From positions 442,888 to 506,887 of the forward strand of contig JAZKJV010000678.1 in NCBI GenBank assembly GCA_037367405.1: a stretch of 64,000 bases of DNA, written 5' to 3'. The position numbers were made by a program, and so were the translations under genes. Of the stretch, positions 63,901-64,000 are shown piece after piece (the first letter of the stretch is position 1; every line of letters begins with the position of its first letter). Origin of the DNA: Ottelia alismoides. Lineage: Eukaryota; Streptophyta; Magnoliopsida; Alismatales; Hydrocharitaceae. The notes below the pieces were generated by a model, which was not told where the DNA came from, did not search any database, and saw only the letters and a list, made by a program, of their open reading frames with translations.

Positions 63901-64000
63901 TAATTTAATTAAATGATCTTTGATCAATGATTTGGCCAACTGCAATGACATTCTAAGTGTTAATTTCACACTATTAAAGAGTCAAATCGTGGGTTCATCA
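60961..64000. other. unassigned, GC-rich, possibly LTR or leader of a large retroelement
   Basis: 61290-62800 is C-rich with Pro/Ser/His-rich open frames in several phases, which signals composition rather than genes. Wording such as CATGAAACTTGTATATCTC and ATCTACAACTTTCATG near 61300-61340 and GGAGGCCCTCAGACATTTTC near 63190 resembles long gypsy LTRs I have seen, but no terminal repeat is in view. A CCGAGCCT word recurs many times at 63000-63150. Confidence 0.3.

Overview
This is nuclear DNA from a higher plant, almost certainly an angiosperm. The signs are Ty1/copia elements with plant initiator-Met tRNA primer sites, a chromodomain-type Ty3/gypsy element with a roughly 3 kb LTR, L1-type LINE tails, a tRNA-derived SINE, a MULE transposase next to a plant mobile domain, and one split housekeeping gene. 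I cannot name the species. Letters A to F below are my own labels for the copia copies.

The organising feature is one minus-strand gene for a mitochondrial enoyl-CoA hydratase / 3-methylglutaconyl-CoA hydratase-like (crotonase) protein. Five exons can be placed: exon 1 53174-53027, exon 2 52935-52766, exon 3 46046-45972, exon 4 3185-3095 and exon 5 3003-2952. They join with correct phase and GT-AG borders into one reading frame. The last exons lie beyond the left edge. Everything from 1 to 52.7 kb outside those exons is therefore intronic. Intron 2 is about 6.7 kb and intron 3 about 42.8 kb, and both are packed with mobile DNA.

Layout. 1-1.43 kb: end of an old copia copy (A). 3.2-5.2 kb: a long-TIR MULE-like element carrying two LINE 3' ends, then a SINE. 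6.1-7.4 kb: an LTR and scraps of copia and gypsy. 7.43-11.46 kb: a 5'-truncated short-LTR copia (J). 12.83-13.02 kb: a solo LTR. 13.07-18.5 kb: a complete decayed copia (B) with a hAT-like MITE. 18.7-27.2 kb: copia left arms nested in one another (C1, C2, C3, D), all lacking right arms. 27.2-28.16 kb: AT-rich filler. 28.16-37.77 kb: the 3' half of a chromovirus (gypsy) whose 3' LTR is split by a complete young copia (E). 37.8-43.3 kb: non-coding LTR-type sequence. 43.4-45.6 kb: a small non-autonomous LTR element. 46.2-50.4 kb: an old copia (F) with a LINE in its LTR. Upstream of the hydratase gene lie a degraded MULE transposase with a plant mobile domain (55.5-59 kb), a LINE reverse transcriptase scrap (60.4-61 kb) and unassigned GC-rich sequence to the end.

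The most interesting new signal is in the 5' leaders of the three copia copies that keep a leader (B, D, E). Each has a five-codon upstream ORF (M-x-L-x-A-stop, ending in three different stop codons). Its stop is followed within 0-1 nt by a GTCTACA / 26-nt / TGTAGAC / 12-13-nt / GTCTACA array just before the gag start. The surrounding leaders are strongly diverged, so this looks like a selected translation or packaging device, arranged like the short ORF plus hairpin of ribosome-shunting pararetroviruses.
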